Origin: Herpomyces periplanetae | Taxonomy: Eukaryota; Ascomycota; Laboulbeniomycetes; Herpomycetales; Herpomycetaceae | Assembly (NCBI GenBank): GCA_009733715.1 | Contig: WMKJ01000079.1 | Span: 1 to 61,010, forward strand | DNA: 61,010 bases | Reading direction: 5' to 3' | Part shown: positions 1-9,560 of the stretch, piece by piece | Layout: the number at the start of each line of letters is the position of its first letter | How positions within the stretch are numbered: the first letter of the stretch is position 1 | Translations under genes and position numbers: made by a program | The notes under the pieces: generated by a model | Databases searched by the model: none | What the model saw: only the letters and a program-made list of their open reading frames with translations | What the model was told of the DNA's origin: nothing

Positions 1-78
1 AAGAATCAACCATGATATTGCCTGTGTCGATGGAGAGGAGGACATCATCATCCCTTTCAGCATCATCCACAATTAGCC
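1..78. repeat. Left arm of an exact inverted repeat
   Basis: Bases 1-78 are the exact reverse complement of bases 1141-1218. Identity stops abruptly at base 79 on the inner side. On the outer side the match is cut off by the window edge, so the arm may be longer. The right arm lies in the 3' coding end of the RanBD1-like gene. Read on the plus strand, the left copy continues the same reading frame as that gene's tail for 25 codons, then runs into unrelated codons and a TGA at 108-110. It could be a piece of an inverted duplicate, or an assembly fold-back if this is a contig end. Confidence 0.9.
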
Positions 79-110
79 TTGGGAAAAGGTTTTGGCGTGA
101 GAGATCATGA

Positions 111-790
111 GGTGAAAATGTAGGGGAGAAATCAGAGGGAAATGGATAATTGCGATAGAGTGAGTGAGGATGAAGGAAAGAAGACGCGCAAGATGGATAA
201 AATGAGCGTGTAAAGGGGAGAAAGGGTAATTGGAAGAGAGAGAAGAGAGAAGAAGTGGGAATCGAGAGGTGTAGAGAAATATAAAAGTGAGAGAAGGGGA
301 AGAGAACTCTTGAAGAATGGAGAAGTGGGTGGTGCAGGTTTATATGGAAAAAAAAGGGGGAGTGTGAGTGCGAAAAAACGTGACACCATGTCTTGGCTGG
401 GCGGGAAATTAGCGAGCCGGAGCCGGAAGAACGAGACGGGGATTAAAGATGATCCGGCGGGCGGGCGGAGCGGATAAACAGGCGGCGCGGCTGGCGAAGG
501 TCGTTTGGCGATGCACACTTGACGATGGTAATTTGGATAGATTTTACTTTACATGGTTTAGAGATTTCTCGGGTTAGCTACTAGGATTTATGGGCAATGA
601 AGGGGGGGAATGGATCTTATTCCAAATATTATAGTTTTAAAAAAAGATGACATGAACTAACCAATTATCATTGAGGGGAGGTAATGCTCTTGTTAATATT
701 CAAAAAAAGGAAAAAATTACAGCGTCCACTTTCTTCATGGGTACACTGAAACTAACAGTTGCCTACACGCTACTATACGATAAGGCAAGG
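111..790. other. Purine-rich (plus strand) non-coding stretch
   Basis: Bases 111-370 are strongly A/G-rich on the plus strand, hence C/T-rich on the minus strand. This matches the blocks seen just upstream of several minus-strand genes in this window, which hints that a minus-strand gene may begin near the left edge and run out of the window. Bases 371-790 are mixed, with short homopurine and homopolymer runs. I see no convincing gene. Confidence 0.5.
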
Positions 791-796
791 TTTCTC

Positions 797-957
797 GCGT
801 GGCGTGGCGTAGCATGATATAGCATGGTATAGTATGGTATAGTATGGTATGGTATGGTATGGTATGATATGGCACGGCACGGCACGGCATGGCATGGCAT
901 GGCATGGCATGGTATGATAATGGTAATGGTAATGGTTATGGTAATGGTTATGGTATG
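797..957. repeat. Degenerate pentamer then hexamer tandem repeat
   Basis: About 23 imperfect copies of a 5-bp unit of the form GGYAY/GGYRT (variants ggcgt, ggtat, ggcac, ggcat) run from about 797 to 914. They pass into 6-bp units of ggtaat/ggttat type up to about 957. The variants are grouped in blocks, as expected from local slippage and expansion. It sits in the spacer of the inverted repeat. Confidence 0.9.
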
Positions 958-1084
958 CTATACGATGCTTATACCTTAGTATGGTCCCCGGGACTTTGCA
1001 AACATGTCAAGCAGGGGCAAGCAAACATGTGGGTATATCAATCTATACTAAAAAGTCCAAAGAGAAGTGGGCGTTTTTGGCTAG

Positions 1085-3787
1085 CTACACTTTCAAAGGA
1101 GATGTCGACATGCTACTCATCACAGATAATGATGAAGTTTGGCTAATTGTGGATGATGCTGAAAGGGATGATGATGTCCTCCTCTCCATCGACACAGGCA
1201 ATATCATGGTTGATTCTTGTGCTGATGAAGTACACTGGTACGTAGATCGTATCAAGGAAAATGTAAATGCACACTCTCGTTCCGACGTCATTTGCACGAG
1301 AAAAACGTGATATTTAGACTGAGATATCGCACCATTCTCTCGGATTTCACCATGACATGTGGGTAAATTTATCGCAATACTCTTACGTGCCACTCGTTCA
1401 AACGAGCAATGGTGTAATATTGCATCAAACAACACAGTACACCGGGTGGATTTAATAATCCTAACCCGCTTCATTTCCGCTAAACCTTCACATTTATACA
1501 CACTCATTAATCCGTATCCTAGATCCATCCATTTAACGGGAGCTTGATTTCGCCAGAAGAAGCGCACCTTTGCACACCTTATACCAATGGCAGGTCCATC
1601 CTCAGATATAATATTCCCCGATACCCCGTTTGTCGTCGGATTCCAAAAGCATAACCTTTCCACACACTTCCAAGGTACCGTCCGAGTACGTTTTAAACCA
1701 ACACTACCAAGTTTACTACGTTGATCGCTGAATCGACTCTTTTTATTACTTGCTTTACCACGACTCAAAACTTGAAAGGTCATGAAGGATCTTAACAGTG
1801 GAACTATTTGAATATGACGATGAGGGGGCGGCGACGATGATGGCACGTCCAAAGCCTTGGACGATACTGTTAACCCCAACGCTGATGATCCACATCTTAT
1901 TTCCCTCTCATTTACCTTCACCGTCAACGCTTGTCGCTGGTTGTGCTCAATCCAATGTTCAATCCGGGAATGCTGGAAATGATTAAAATTATCGTATGAT
2001 AGATTACGAATAAACGTCGAGTAAATTGATGATAATTTGGATTTTCCCGAAACTGATTGGATATCGCAAATAGATCTAAAGTTTGTCAATGCTGACCAGT
2101 TTTTCAGATGCCTCCCCGGACGAGGTTTTAATGAGCAAGCTGCTGCCGTCATGATACAAGCATTTTGAGCTATATTTGCATCCACGTCTACCCCTGTGCC
2201 TGTGCCAGTCTTCTCATTTATCGTTGATCGACCACACAACTTAGTCTTATGCGATGGACGGTCTCCAATTCCGTCTCGACTCTGGTTCCCCCCCTCGCCT
2301 TCAGGGTCTTTGATCATGTAGGATTGTCTCAACGACCTTTTGTCCGATGTTCCGTCGGTCGAGGATGTTTTAGTTGCGCATCCCGTAGTTTTGTCGTTTT
2401 CCCTGATACTCATCACCATTCTCATCATGTTCATCATCATTATCGAATGGTACCTTGCGCGTGTTAATCGATGGAATAATTTTTCCGATTCAGATGAAGT
2501 TTGCGCTCGCATCAAGAAGTTCCGGAATTTTCGAATTCTTGAATCCAACTCATGCCCGGGAAATCGCAGAATAATATCCAACGCCGTACTCTTTTGTATT
2601 GATACTTGAGGGGATAATTGAACGCTAAATAACTCATTTTTTGACTGCTCTGCAGAATCCGGCCTGGTTGCTGCTGAGAGTTTTGATGGTGAAACAAAGG
2701 AATTCTCGGACGCTAGGTTGGATGGTTGTGGTAATTCATCGTTAGTGGTCGGCTTATCATCCCATGAGTCGAGTTCTAGTACTCGAACTTTACTACCTTG
2801 GATATCAATGAAACATTTAATGGGTACGCGTGAACCACGCTGATTTTTGCCTGGACGGTTCTGCTGCCTGCGTGTTAAACTGATCCATTTTCCGCCTTGA
2901 TTTGACCATCCAAAGATTGTTACAAAGGTTTCACTTGGGGAATTAATCTTTGTATTCATTTGTGCCCGAGGTTGTGAAGGTAAAGGTAATGATGTAGTCT
3001 TGTTCGAGTCTTTTGATTCGCCTTTCAATTTTCGCCGTTGGCCGTTTTGCACGCCGGCCACAAATATTTTATCAATCCGTTTTTCTCCGGCCAAATTCTC
3101 CGCCGTGCCAGCGTGGAGTAAGGATTTACTCGTTGGTAAAGTTGGCCCTGACCGATGTCGTGAACGGTGCGTTGTGGTAGGATTAATTTCTTCGGCTTCA
3201 CTTGTGATTTGTTCTCTTGAACGGTAAACTTGTCGTGGATAAACCTGTGGCTGCCGACAGTGTATTGCTTCTTTATTCTTGGGAGGCTTTGGCCGTCCTT
3301 CACGCGCAGGTTTGCCTTTGGGGCTATTTTGTAATGCGGGCCGCGACTTTGGAACATCTGTTACTCGCCGTTTGCGTCGGCGTTGCTCACAGCATTTATC
3401 GGTCTGCAGCTCTCGGTTTTCCAGTCCCGAACGTTCTCTGCTGTTAACAGAGCGTATTTCCCCTTTTCTTCTCTTCTCCGACCATGGCATCGCCATTGCA
3501 CTACGCTTGCGCACACTGTTGTGCTCATGTTCACGTCTGCAATCACAACCATGACCATGACCATGACCGCGACCACAACCACAACCACGACCACGACCAC
3601 GACCGTGGCCGCCCCCGCCTTCTGCCCCACTTGCTCGTGGTACACTGGGTTTGTTCATTTTGTGTTTTCGGTGTACACCTGTTTTCACGGTATCGTGCAT
3701 GCAAGTATCTTCATCAACAAGCTTCCCTTCATCATGTATTAAGCGACTCTCGCAACCGCTGTGCCCGTGAACGCCCTTTGACTTCAT
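1085..3787 (-). CDS. Basic, low-complexity protein with C-terminal RanBD1-like domain
   Basis: A 900-residue frame from the first in-frame ATG (3787). The N-terminal third is basic and low in complexity, with a Gly/His/Arg/Cys tract near residues 60-75. No fold was recognised in the middle. About residues 735-847 resemble the PH-like Ran-binding domain of Nup50/Nup2-type proteins: a strand starting AKVRFFW, then KWMDLGYGLMSVYK, then VRIIKSTRCTVLF, then FERVARKSIAI. If correct, the protein may act with Ran at the nuclear pore or in transport; this is inferred from the domain alone. A further 5' exon at about 3867-3986 (donor G|GTGCTA, acceptor CTAG just before the ATG, phases agreeing) is possible but weak. 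The last ~60 residues overlap the inverted-repeat arm and look unstructured. Confidence 0.5.
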   Translation of the reverse strand: MKSKGVHGHSGCESRLIHDEGKLVDEDTCMHDTVKTGVHRKHKMNKPSVPRASGAEGGGGHGRGRGRGCGCGRGHGHGHGCDCRREHEHNSVRKRSAMAMPWSEKRRKGEIRSVNSRERSGLENRELQTDKCCEQRRRKRRVTDVPKSRPALQNSPKGKPAREGRPKPPKNKEAIHCRQPQVYPRQVYRSREQITSEAEEINPTTTHRSRHRSGPTLPTSKSLLHAGTAENLAGEKRIDKIFVAGVQNGQRRKLKGESKDSNKTTSLPLPSQPRAQMNTKINSPSETFVTIFGWSNQGGKWISLTRRQQNRPGKNQRGSRVPIKCFIDIQGSKVRVLELDSWDDKPTTNDELPQPSNLASENSFVSPSKLSAATRPDSAEQSKNELFSVQLSPQVSIQKSTALDIILRFPGHELDSRIRKFRNFLMRAQTSSESEKLFHRLTRARYHSIMMMNMMRMVMSIRENDKTTGCATKTSSTDGTSDKRSLRQSYMIKDPEGEGGNQSRDGIGDRPSHKTKLCGRSTINEKTGTGTGVDVDANIAQNACIMTAAACSLKPRPGRHLKNWSALTNFRSICDIQSVSGKSKLSSIYSTFIRNLSYDNFNHFQHSRIEHWIEHNQRQALTVKVNEREIRCGSSALGLTVSSKALDVPSSSPPPHRHIQIVPLLRSFMTFQVLSRGKASNKKSRFSDQRSKLGSVGLKRTRTVPWKCVERLCFWNPTTNGVSGNIISEDGPAIGIRCAKVRFFWRNQAPVKWMDLGYGLMSVYKCEGLAEMKRVRIIKSTRCTVLFDAILHHCSFERVARKSIAINLPTCHGEIRENGAISQSKYHVFLVQMTSERECAFTFSLIRSTYQCTSSAQESTMILPVSMERRTSSSLSASSTISQTSSLSVMSSMSTSPLKV
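1141..1218. repeat. Right arm of the exact inverted repeat
   Basis: Partner of bases 1-78, in opposite orientation, with a 1062-bp spacer that is not itself repeated. The arm overlaps the last part of the minus-strand RanBD1-like gene, downstream of the domain. The plus strand here also has an open frame (981-1310), so which strand is under selection in this block is not fully settled. Confidence 0.9.
3546..3620. repeat. Hexamer repeat inside the RanBD1-like gene
   Basis: Tandem ccatga/ccgcga/ccacaa/ccacga hexamers on the plus strand encode, on the minus strand, the alternating Gly-His and Gly-Arg dipeptides near residue 65 of the RanBD1-like protein. Slippage-prone. Confidence 0.85.
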
Positions 3788-4560
3788 GGCTAGGTTAGTC
3801 CAAAAACTCGTTACAATTATTTTGCCTTTCTTCAATCTTTAGGAAAATATTAGCACCTGCGCGCGTTCCAGTGATCACTACGCCCGAGATCCCCTTAATG
3901 CAATGCGCGCCCAAACCCCGGCGCGCATCCGCACGCACAAATTTCTGTCCGGTTGATAGATCGGACACGTAGGTGGTGTACGGCAACGTAAAAATATGTC
4001 GAATCAGTAAGAAGATTAGGCCGTGTGGGAAAGGAAAAAATAAAAACCCCCAAAAGGAATGGTGCCGTGTATAATCATATGCGTTTATAAGGTTGCAGAG
4101 TGTAGATGCTTGCTTGCTTCACGATGGTCTGGGAGGGGAAAGACGGTCGATAAAAAAAACCCGTCAAATAGAGAAATGGTTCACGCACACACCAACACCT
4201 TTGCCCGCAGCCTGTGCAATCTTTATCTTCCTCGGAACCAAGGGAAGCGATTCCACTGTCGCACGACACGCTAGTCCAACGGAATCCTTTTCCCCGATTG
4301 GTGTGGTCTAGCCTGAAGCTGCCCTTTTTTTTTTTTTGGCGTTGCGCGCGCGCGCTCTTTGAACCCGGCCCCTGCGGTTGGCCCCGCCCCCTCGGGCCCC
4401 TTTTCCTTTTCGGTTCCCCCCCCCCCCCCCTCGTATCGGGTCTTGAGCCGCTTCTTGTATGTAGTGTGTCGCGTCGTATCGTATCGCGTCGTGCCGTGTG
4501 TAAATCGCCTGTGCTGGAACTGGGCCAAATTCATTCGTTCGGCTCTAAAATCCCTAACGG
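3788..4560. other. Intergenic, with homopolymers and GC-rich patches
   Basis: Contains a CpG-rich patch (about 3860-3970, possible weak upstream exon of the neighbouring gene), a poly-T run (about 4324-4338) followed by alternating GC (about 4344-4353), a poly-C run of about 14 (4417-4430), and pentamer variants of the cgtat/cgtcg type (about 4465-4498). No gene recognised. Confidence 0.6.
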
Positions 4561-5574
4561 CCCCAAACTATCATCTCTACGCGCAACGTACCAAACGATC
4601 AAATACACGCTCACTCTAGAGCTGAAGAATCTGCATAAATTAGCATAAAACTATACATCAACCCATTTCCACTCACCTTCCCTGCTATCTTATCCATCGT
4701 ATATCGTGTGTATAAAGTATTGTTCCCCCTGAAATTCAGTGCCTTGGTCGACGCTTTACTCACCTTGCCCGGCCGTTTCATACCCTCCTCGTTCAATCCC
4801 ATTTGGCTCATTATCTCGTTCAATCTTCACTGACACTAATTCCACCTTCAACCCTGCCCGCCTCCTTCATTACACCTCATTTCATCCCCCCCAACCTCAT
4901 TCATCCATCCTAAACTTTCCACTAAACACGTCGCGGTATCCTCACTCACACCTATTACCACAACTCATCGTATCGATATACGCGCTAATGTCATCTACAA
5001 CGCTAAACTAGATTGTCCTTCTCAAAATGTAAATTTTACTTCTAAATGTACCTAAAAACCTAAATACCAGCCCTCCTTCAACCACAGTTGCTCCATCGCC
5101 TCCCCCACACCCTCATCCATCCTATAGCTCCAGTAACTACATGCACACGTTTATTCAATTACTCGTTCGCATGCACATCTTCATGCTTCTCCCTTCTTGC
5201 CTTTCCTCGCTCCCCCCACTCATCCCCACCAACCATTGACATTTGATTGGCCCCGCTCAAACACAACACACAATCACTCATTCAACAAGCTAACTCATCT
5301 TTCACTACCCATGTCATTACGAAACGAACCAATCCACGTCTCACAGCGTAATCCAGACGCACGTTTACGTGTTATCAATCCGCTTCAATCATCCAATAAC
5401 TCTCTCATACGTTGATAACCTCATTTACCCTTCACGTAGTAGCAAACCATCCGGGAAATAACAAGCCTTCGCACGTTACGCATGCTCTGACCTCCCTCAT
5501 GGCTAACACACCCCTTCTACTCTAGTACTCACTCCCATTAGCCTATTAAATGATCCTCTTTTCATTTCCTTCCT
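4561..5574. other. Pyrimidine-rich (plus strand) non-coding block
   Basis: About 1 kb strongly C/T-rich on the plus strand. The frames here are short and dominated by Ser, Pro, Leu, Thr and His, as expected from composition. It lies beyond the 3' end of the minus-strand GH55 gene, so it is not that gene's leader. Function unknown; it could be transcribed from the plus strand. Confidence 0.6.
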
Positions 5575-7905
5575 TTACGGCATAATCCATCTTGCAATCG
5601 TCGCACAAAAGTTATTTCGATTATCCCGGTCCAAAATACTTCCCGCTGCTGTGGTAAGCATGTTCACACTAGCCTTAGTACTTAACCCATAGATGTTAAT
5701 GTTCCGTGATGCTCCCTCGACCGACACCATATTCTCCTGGCAATTATTCGCATCAACACATTCTTGAACGTAATCCTCAAAAAAGCTGTATAAACCTGCG
5801 CCGTAAAGATATATATCACTTGAATCAGTGATACGTAATCCCCATGACTTGCGACACCCTGCAGTTTGACAGTTCTCAAACAATGGATCTGACTTTAAGA
5901 ACATCCTAAATGGTGCTGGTGCGGCCGGTGCCGTCTGGAAATACGGAGTTTCGGACTGAATAAATCCCATCCATAAATTTCGGGCACTGCTAACTTGATA
6001 ATTGTACAATACACTGTGCTCCGACGCTGTGCTATACATCCAAACGGGATTTTGACTCTCAATCAACACTCCACGGGCCGTGTAAATATCGATTTGTGAA
6101 TGATCCGGTAAATCAAGTTCATGATCAGCTACCCAGAACCAACTATTTTCAACGTAAACTGATGCAGAACGTGTCGCATGAAACAACATTCCTGCTCCAA
6201 TACATTCCTCCCGGATGGGACCTGCTGCTTGATCATCTTTCCGTCTTGCACAACGATCCGATTGCAATTTAGTTCCCGCTGACCCTCCCACACGCGCATG
6301 CACATCCCACATTCCATTAGACCCCAAACTTTCCGCGTTAAGATTCCACTCGATTAATTTGGCCCCGGGTCTTGATCCAATCGTCTGAAGCATCATATCA
6401 CTTATCTCAACAGCTCCGGATTCTCCAGGACATCCCACTTGAACTACCGGACGAAGCTTACTAGCATCGGCAAACTTTGGGCCATCTGCCATAATCAAGG
6501 GCCAAATTTCTCCCACAATTCGGGCTTTTGTAGGCACTCGAATAGTATCAGTAACCCGGTACGCCCCGTGATCAAAGTACAAAATTTGATCAGGTTGTAA
6601 TGCACGCAATGCAGCATTGATCGCTGCTGTATCGTCAGCTCTCCCATCACCAACGGCCCCCTTGGATTTAATGGATACAATTTGTGATGCTGGAACATTT
6701 TCGTATTGAGGTTTTGGGCGTTCAAGAACTTTACTAGTTCTCGGGTCAATTAATCCGGCAGGTTTCTCCCGTAAAGTTTTATCTACGGCCCTTGATCGCA
6801 CACCTGTTAACTTATTATCGTATAATCGACCTTGAACCCATGATGCGACATAAGTATCACCACCACCGGGTAATACGGTCTGTCCATCCAACGACATGAC
6901 GGCAGCGGGAGCATTTTTGAAGCGGGTGTTCTCAATTAATAGAGTATTACCAGCGGTAGGGAAACTGGTATCGGAGTAAGAAATGTTTAATCCAGCCTTT
7001 CGTGTGTTAATTTCGGAATCTAACAGTAAGACGGAACCCACTGATTGGTTGTACAAAGTAGCCATGTTAATACCAATGTTACAGTCGTCAACTTGGAGTG
7101 ACTTATAGGTCCAGCCCCAGTCCCAAATCATGTAAATTGCCGTGTCACAATTCTTGAACTTTAAATTTCGCATGGAAAACTGTTGATTACCAAAGAAAGC
7201 ACCGTATCTTCCACCATCGAAGACTAAATCCGACATGTGACCACCTGAACCATTTTCCATGAAAATTCCTTGTTGATTGTTGGCCTCCGATTGGTTACCA
7301 CTACCTGGGGAGTAAGGATGCATTTTGAAGTAAATGTTTTGTAAACTAGTTGCCTGAGCTACTTGCCAGTGGATACCCGTTCCTTTGTCCGGTGACATTC
7401 CTGTAAGGTCGATCACGAAATTCCGGATTTGTCTGAAAAAGTTGTTTTGATTTGTAAACCAATTGTTTCCGGTACCGTCATAGGGATCGGCATCGATAAC
7501 GGCGATATCTTTAAAGTTACTAGAAGCTTTTAAAACAGGACGATCTACAGGGTGACCAATCATTTGAGTGTAATAGTATTGACGAATAGCCTTGGATACC
7601 AAATAAGTACCGGGAGGAAAGTAGAGGATCATGGGAGCGGTAGTGCTTGAATCACAACGGGCAGCTTCATCACCGGAGTCAGTACCGCCACAACGGCCAG
7701 GAGCGGAAGACATGACACGATTGATAGCTTCGGTGTCGTCGGTGACACCGTCACCCTTTACACCAAATTCTTTGACATTTCGGAAAACAGTAGTATTACT
7801 GGAGCCGAAAGGGGCAACACCATTGTGTTGAATATCGGCGAACCAGTAGGGAGTGGCGGCCAAGGAAACGGTGGAATAAAGGAGGGAAAATAGTAAATGA
7901 CGCAT
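5575..7905 (-). CDS. Secreted glycoside hydrolase family 55 exo-beta-1,3-glucanase
   Basis: Intronless, 776 residues, typical for fungal GH55. Predicted to release glucose from beta-1,3-glucan outside the cell, in wall turnover or nutrition (family knowledge). An N-terminal signal peptide (about residues 1-17, hydrophobic core LLFSLLYSTVSLA) precedes the TPYWFADIQHNG start of the mature enzyme. GH55 enzymes have two tandem right-handed beta-helix halves. Each begins here with its hallmark: GVKGDGVTDDTEAIN near residue 48 and GAVGDGRADDTAAIN near residue 418. The C-terminal half keeps the conserved ASEHSVLYNYQ and IQSETPYFQ segments around the expected active-site region. The ATG at 7903-7905 directly precedes the signal peptide. 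The coding strand upstream is a long pyrimidine-rich leader. Gene looks intact. Confidence 0.95.
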   Translation of the reverse strand: MRHLLFSLLYSTVSLAATPYWFADIQHNGVAPFGSSNTTVFRNVKEFGVKGDGVTDDTEAINRVMSSAPGRCGGTDSGDEAARCDSSTTAPMILYFPPGTYLVSKAIRQYYYTQMIGHPVDRPVLKASSNFKDIAVIDADPYDGTGNNWFTNQNNFFRQIRNFVIDLTGMSPDKGTGIHWQVAQATSLQNIYFKMHPYSPGSGNQSEANNQQGIFMENGSGGHMSDLVFDGGRYGAFFGNQQFSMRNLKFKNCDTAIYMIWDWGWTYKSLQVDDCNIGINMATLYNQSVGSVLLLDSEINTRKAGLNISYSDTSFPTAGNTLLIENTRFKNAPAAVMSLDGQTVLPGGGDTYVASWVQGRLYDNKLTGVRSRAVDKTLREKPAGLIDPRTSKVLERPKPQYENVPASQIVSIKSKGAVGDGRADDTAAINAALRALQPDQILYFDHGAYRVTDTIRVPTKARIVGEIWPLIMADGPKFADASKLRPVVQVGCPGESGAVEISDMMLQTIGSRPGAKLIEWNLNAESLGSNGMWDVHARVGGSAGTKLQSDRCARRKDDQAAGPIREECIGAGMLFHATRSASVYVENSWFWVADHELDLPDHSQIDIYTARGVLIESQNPVWMYSTASEHSVLYNYQVSSARNLWMGFIQSETPYFQTAPAAPAPFRMFLKSDPLFENCQTAGCRKSWGLRITDSSDIYLYGAGLYSFFEDYVQECVDANNCQENMVSVEGASRNINIYGLSTKASVNMLTTAAGSILDRDNRNNFCATIARWIMP

Positions 7906-9060
7906 TGTGAGGATAATGCGTGATAAGTTTCAAAGAGAGAAGATAAATTTAATGAAGGATGAAGGTAATGTAGAGCATAAGCGGGGAATTGGACGACGGA
8001 AGAATGGGTGATATAGATAGATGCACACTGGAAATTGGAGAGGGAGCTTTAAGATTTGGATTGGGTAGAATGGGACACGGGGTAGAGTAAGTATGGATGA
8101 TGAAAATTGGATGAGAGATAAAAAAATGATATAGACTAGATTAAGACAGTTAGCATGGAAAGGGGTAGAGTGAAGATGGTAACGGTAAAGGCAATAGCAG
8201 CAGCGGCGAAGAGGCAAGATAAAGGATTGAAGAATGGGTAGCTTGGTGAATAAAGTTTAAGAGGGGAGGGGGGAAGAAAGAGGTAAAAGGAAAGGGAGTA
8301 TGTATATGAAGGGGTGAGACTTGGGGAAATGAAAGAAACGGATGAAACGTTGAGGGAAAAGAAAAGTAAGATGACGAGAACGAACCCTAATTTATCAATC
8401 AATAATTTAAGTTGAGTGACAAGTTAACAGATCGGAGGCAGCAAGCGCCGGAAAGTGTAAAAGATAGAAATTTTTCTGACTAGAGGGAAGTGGATGAGCT
8501 GATTTAAAAGGGTAATGAATGGAAGAGGGTATAGATTGAAGGGTAAAAATGAATGAAAGAATGGGCCGTATACAAGACTAAGAAGTAGAACCAGTCAAAT
8601 TAGCGTGAAGAAGAAAAAAGAAACCGGGTAAAAGAGTTTAAAAAAGTAGGAAATGAAGGCAAGCGAATGAAGAAATCAACAATAGGGAATAAGTGAAGAG
8701 AGAAGTGTTAGGCAAGTAGGATTGAGAGGACTAGGAAATTGAAGAAATGAGGAAAAGGACAGGACAGATGTAGTAGGAAAATAAGTTTAGAAGAGAAGAG
8801 AGAAGAAAAAAAAAGCGAAAATGAAAGGAAGCATAGAACGCGATGATCAACCGGGGCGGAACGCGGTATAAGTAGGGAAACTGAACAACGGGGCTTCGGA
8901 AAAAGGGAGAACGAGGAAAGGGTGCTTAGTAACCTAAAACTCGTTTTAGGAAGGAGGGTTAATGCAGGGAAGGAACGACTCAGTTTAATGGGAACAGGAG
9001 CGATTAGCCAGACGACGGAAGATCAAATGATCCACCAATTGGCGGAATTTGGGTCACGGG
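7906..9060 (-). promoter_or_regulatory. Polypyrimidine leader/promoter region of the GH55 gene
   Basis: About 1.1 kb directly upstream of the GH55 start is very A/G-rich on the plus strand, so C/T-rich on the gene's coding strand. Similar blocks precede the Est1-like gene, PAN3, SPT20, the 1011-residue orphan and the DUF4045 gene. I read it as promoter plus long 5' leader; the transcription start is not determined. Confidence 0.5.
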
Positions 9061-9560
9061 ATACAGGGTGAAGGGACGGGTGAATGGGGGTGTGAATGGG
9101 GATGTGAATGGGGATGTGAATGGGGGAGCCGAAGCCGAAGCCGGCATGAGCCGCGTCCGATCCCGATCCCGATCCCGATTCCCAACTCTATGGAACGGAA
9201 CGTCAAAAGTTCATGTTCAAGAAACTGAAAGAATTAGTGCCAATTAAACCTTCAATTCCTGCTCCCATTCCCACTCTACCCTAACCAAAACCGCCCTCCC
9301 ATTTCTGCGCCCCCGCGTGGCGCAACTGCGCCTTATCTCGGTTTAGTTGGGAGAACACCGGGGGCTTCAGTTTATGAATCAAGTAGGCGTCATCATCAGT
9401 ATCAACGCCGCCCTCTGTGTCTGGGTCTGTGTCCGGGTCTGTGTCTGTGTCCGTGTGTCTGTGTCTGGGTCTGTGCCTGTGTCTGAGTCTGGTTCTGCAT
9501 CTGCGTCGGGGTCTACCTCTTCCTCCCCCCCCCCCTCTCAACCCCACGCCCAAACTGTTC
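9061..9560. repeat. Cluster of short tandem repeats
   Basis: Several unrelated short tandem arrays: gtgaatgggg-type 12-mers (about 9067-9125), ccgaag hexamers (about 9128-9145), cccgat hexamers (about 9155-9180), and a degenerate tgtgtc/tgggtc/tgtgcc hexamer array (about 9415-9500) ending in poly-C (about 9527-9536). The cluster marks the switch from the purine-rich block on the left to the pyrimidine-rich block on the right. Confidence 0.8.

Noticed and set aside
132-518. 128-codon minus-strand frame
   Set aside because: Sequence is Ser/Leu/Pro/Phe-rich, as expected from the pyrimidine-rich strand; no domain, no family resemblance.
3383-3798. Several overlapping plus-strand frames opposite the RanBD1-like gene
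   Set aside because: Antisense shadows of hexamer repeats (His/Asp and Thr/Met runs).
3795-3986. 63-codon minus-strand frame as an independent gene
   Set aside because: Kept only as a possible upstream exon of the RanBD1-like gene; no family match and CpG-rich composition may explain the openness.
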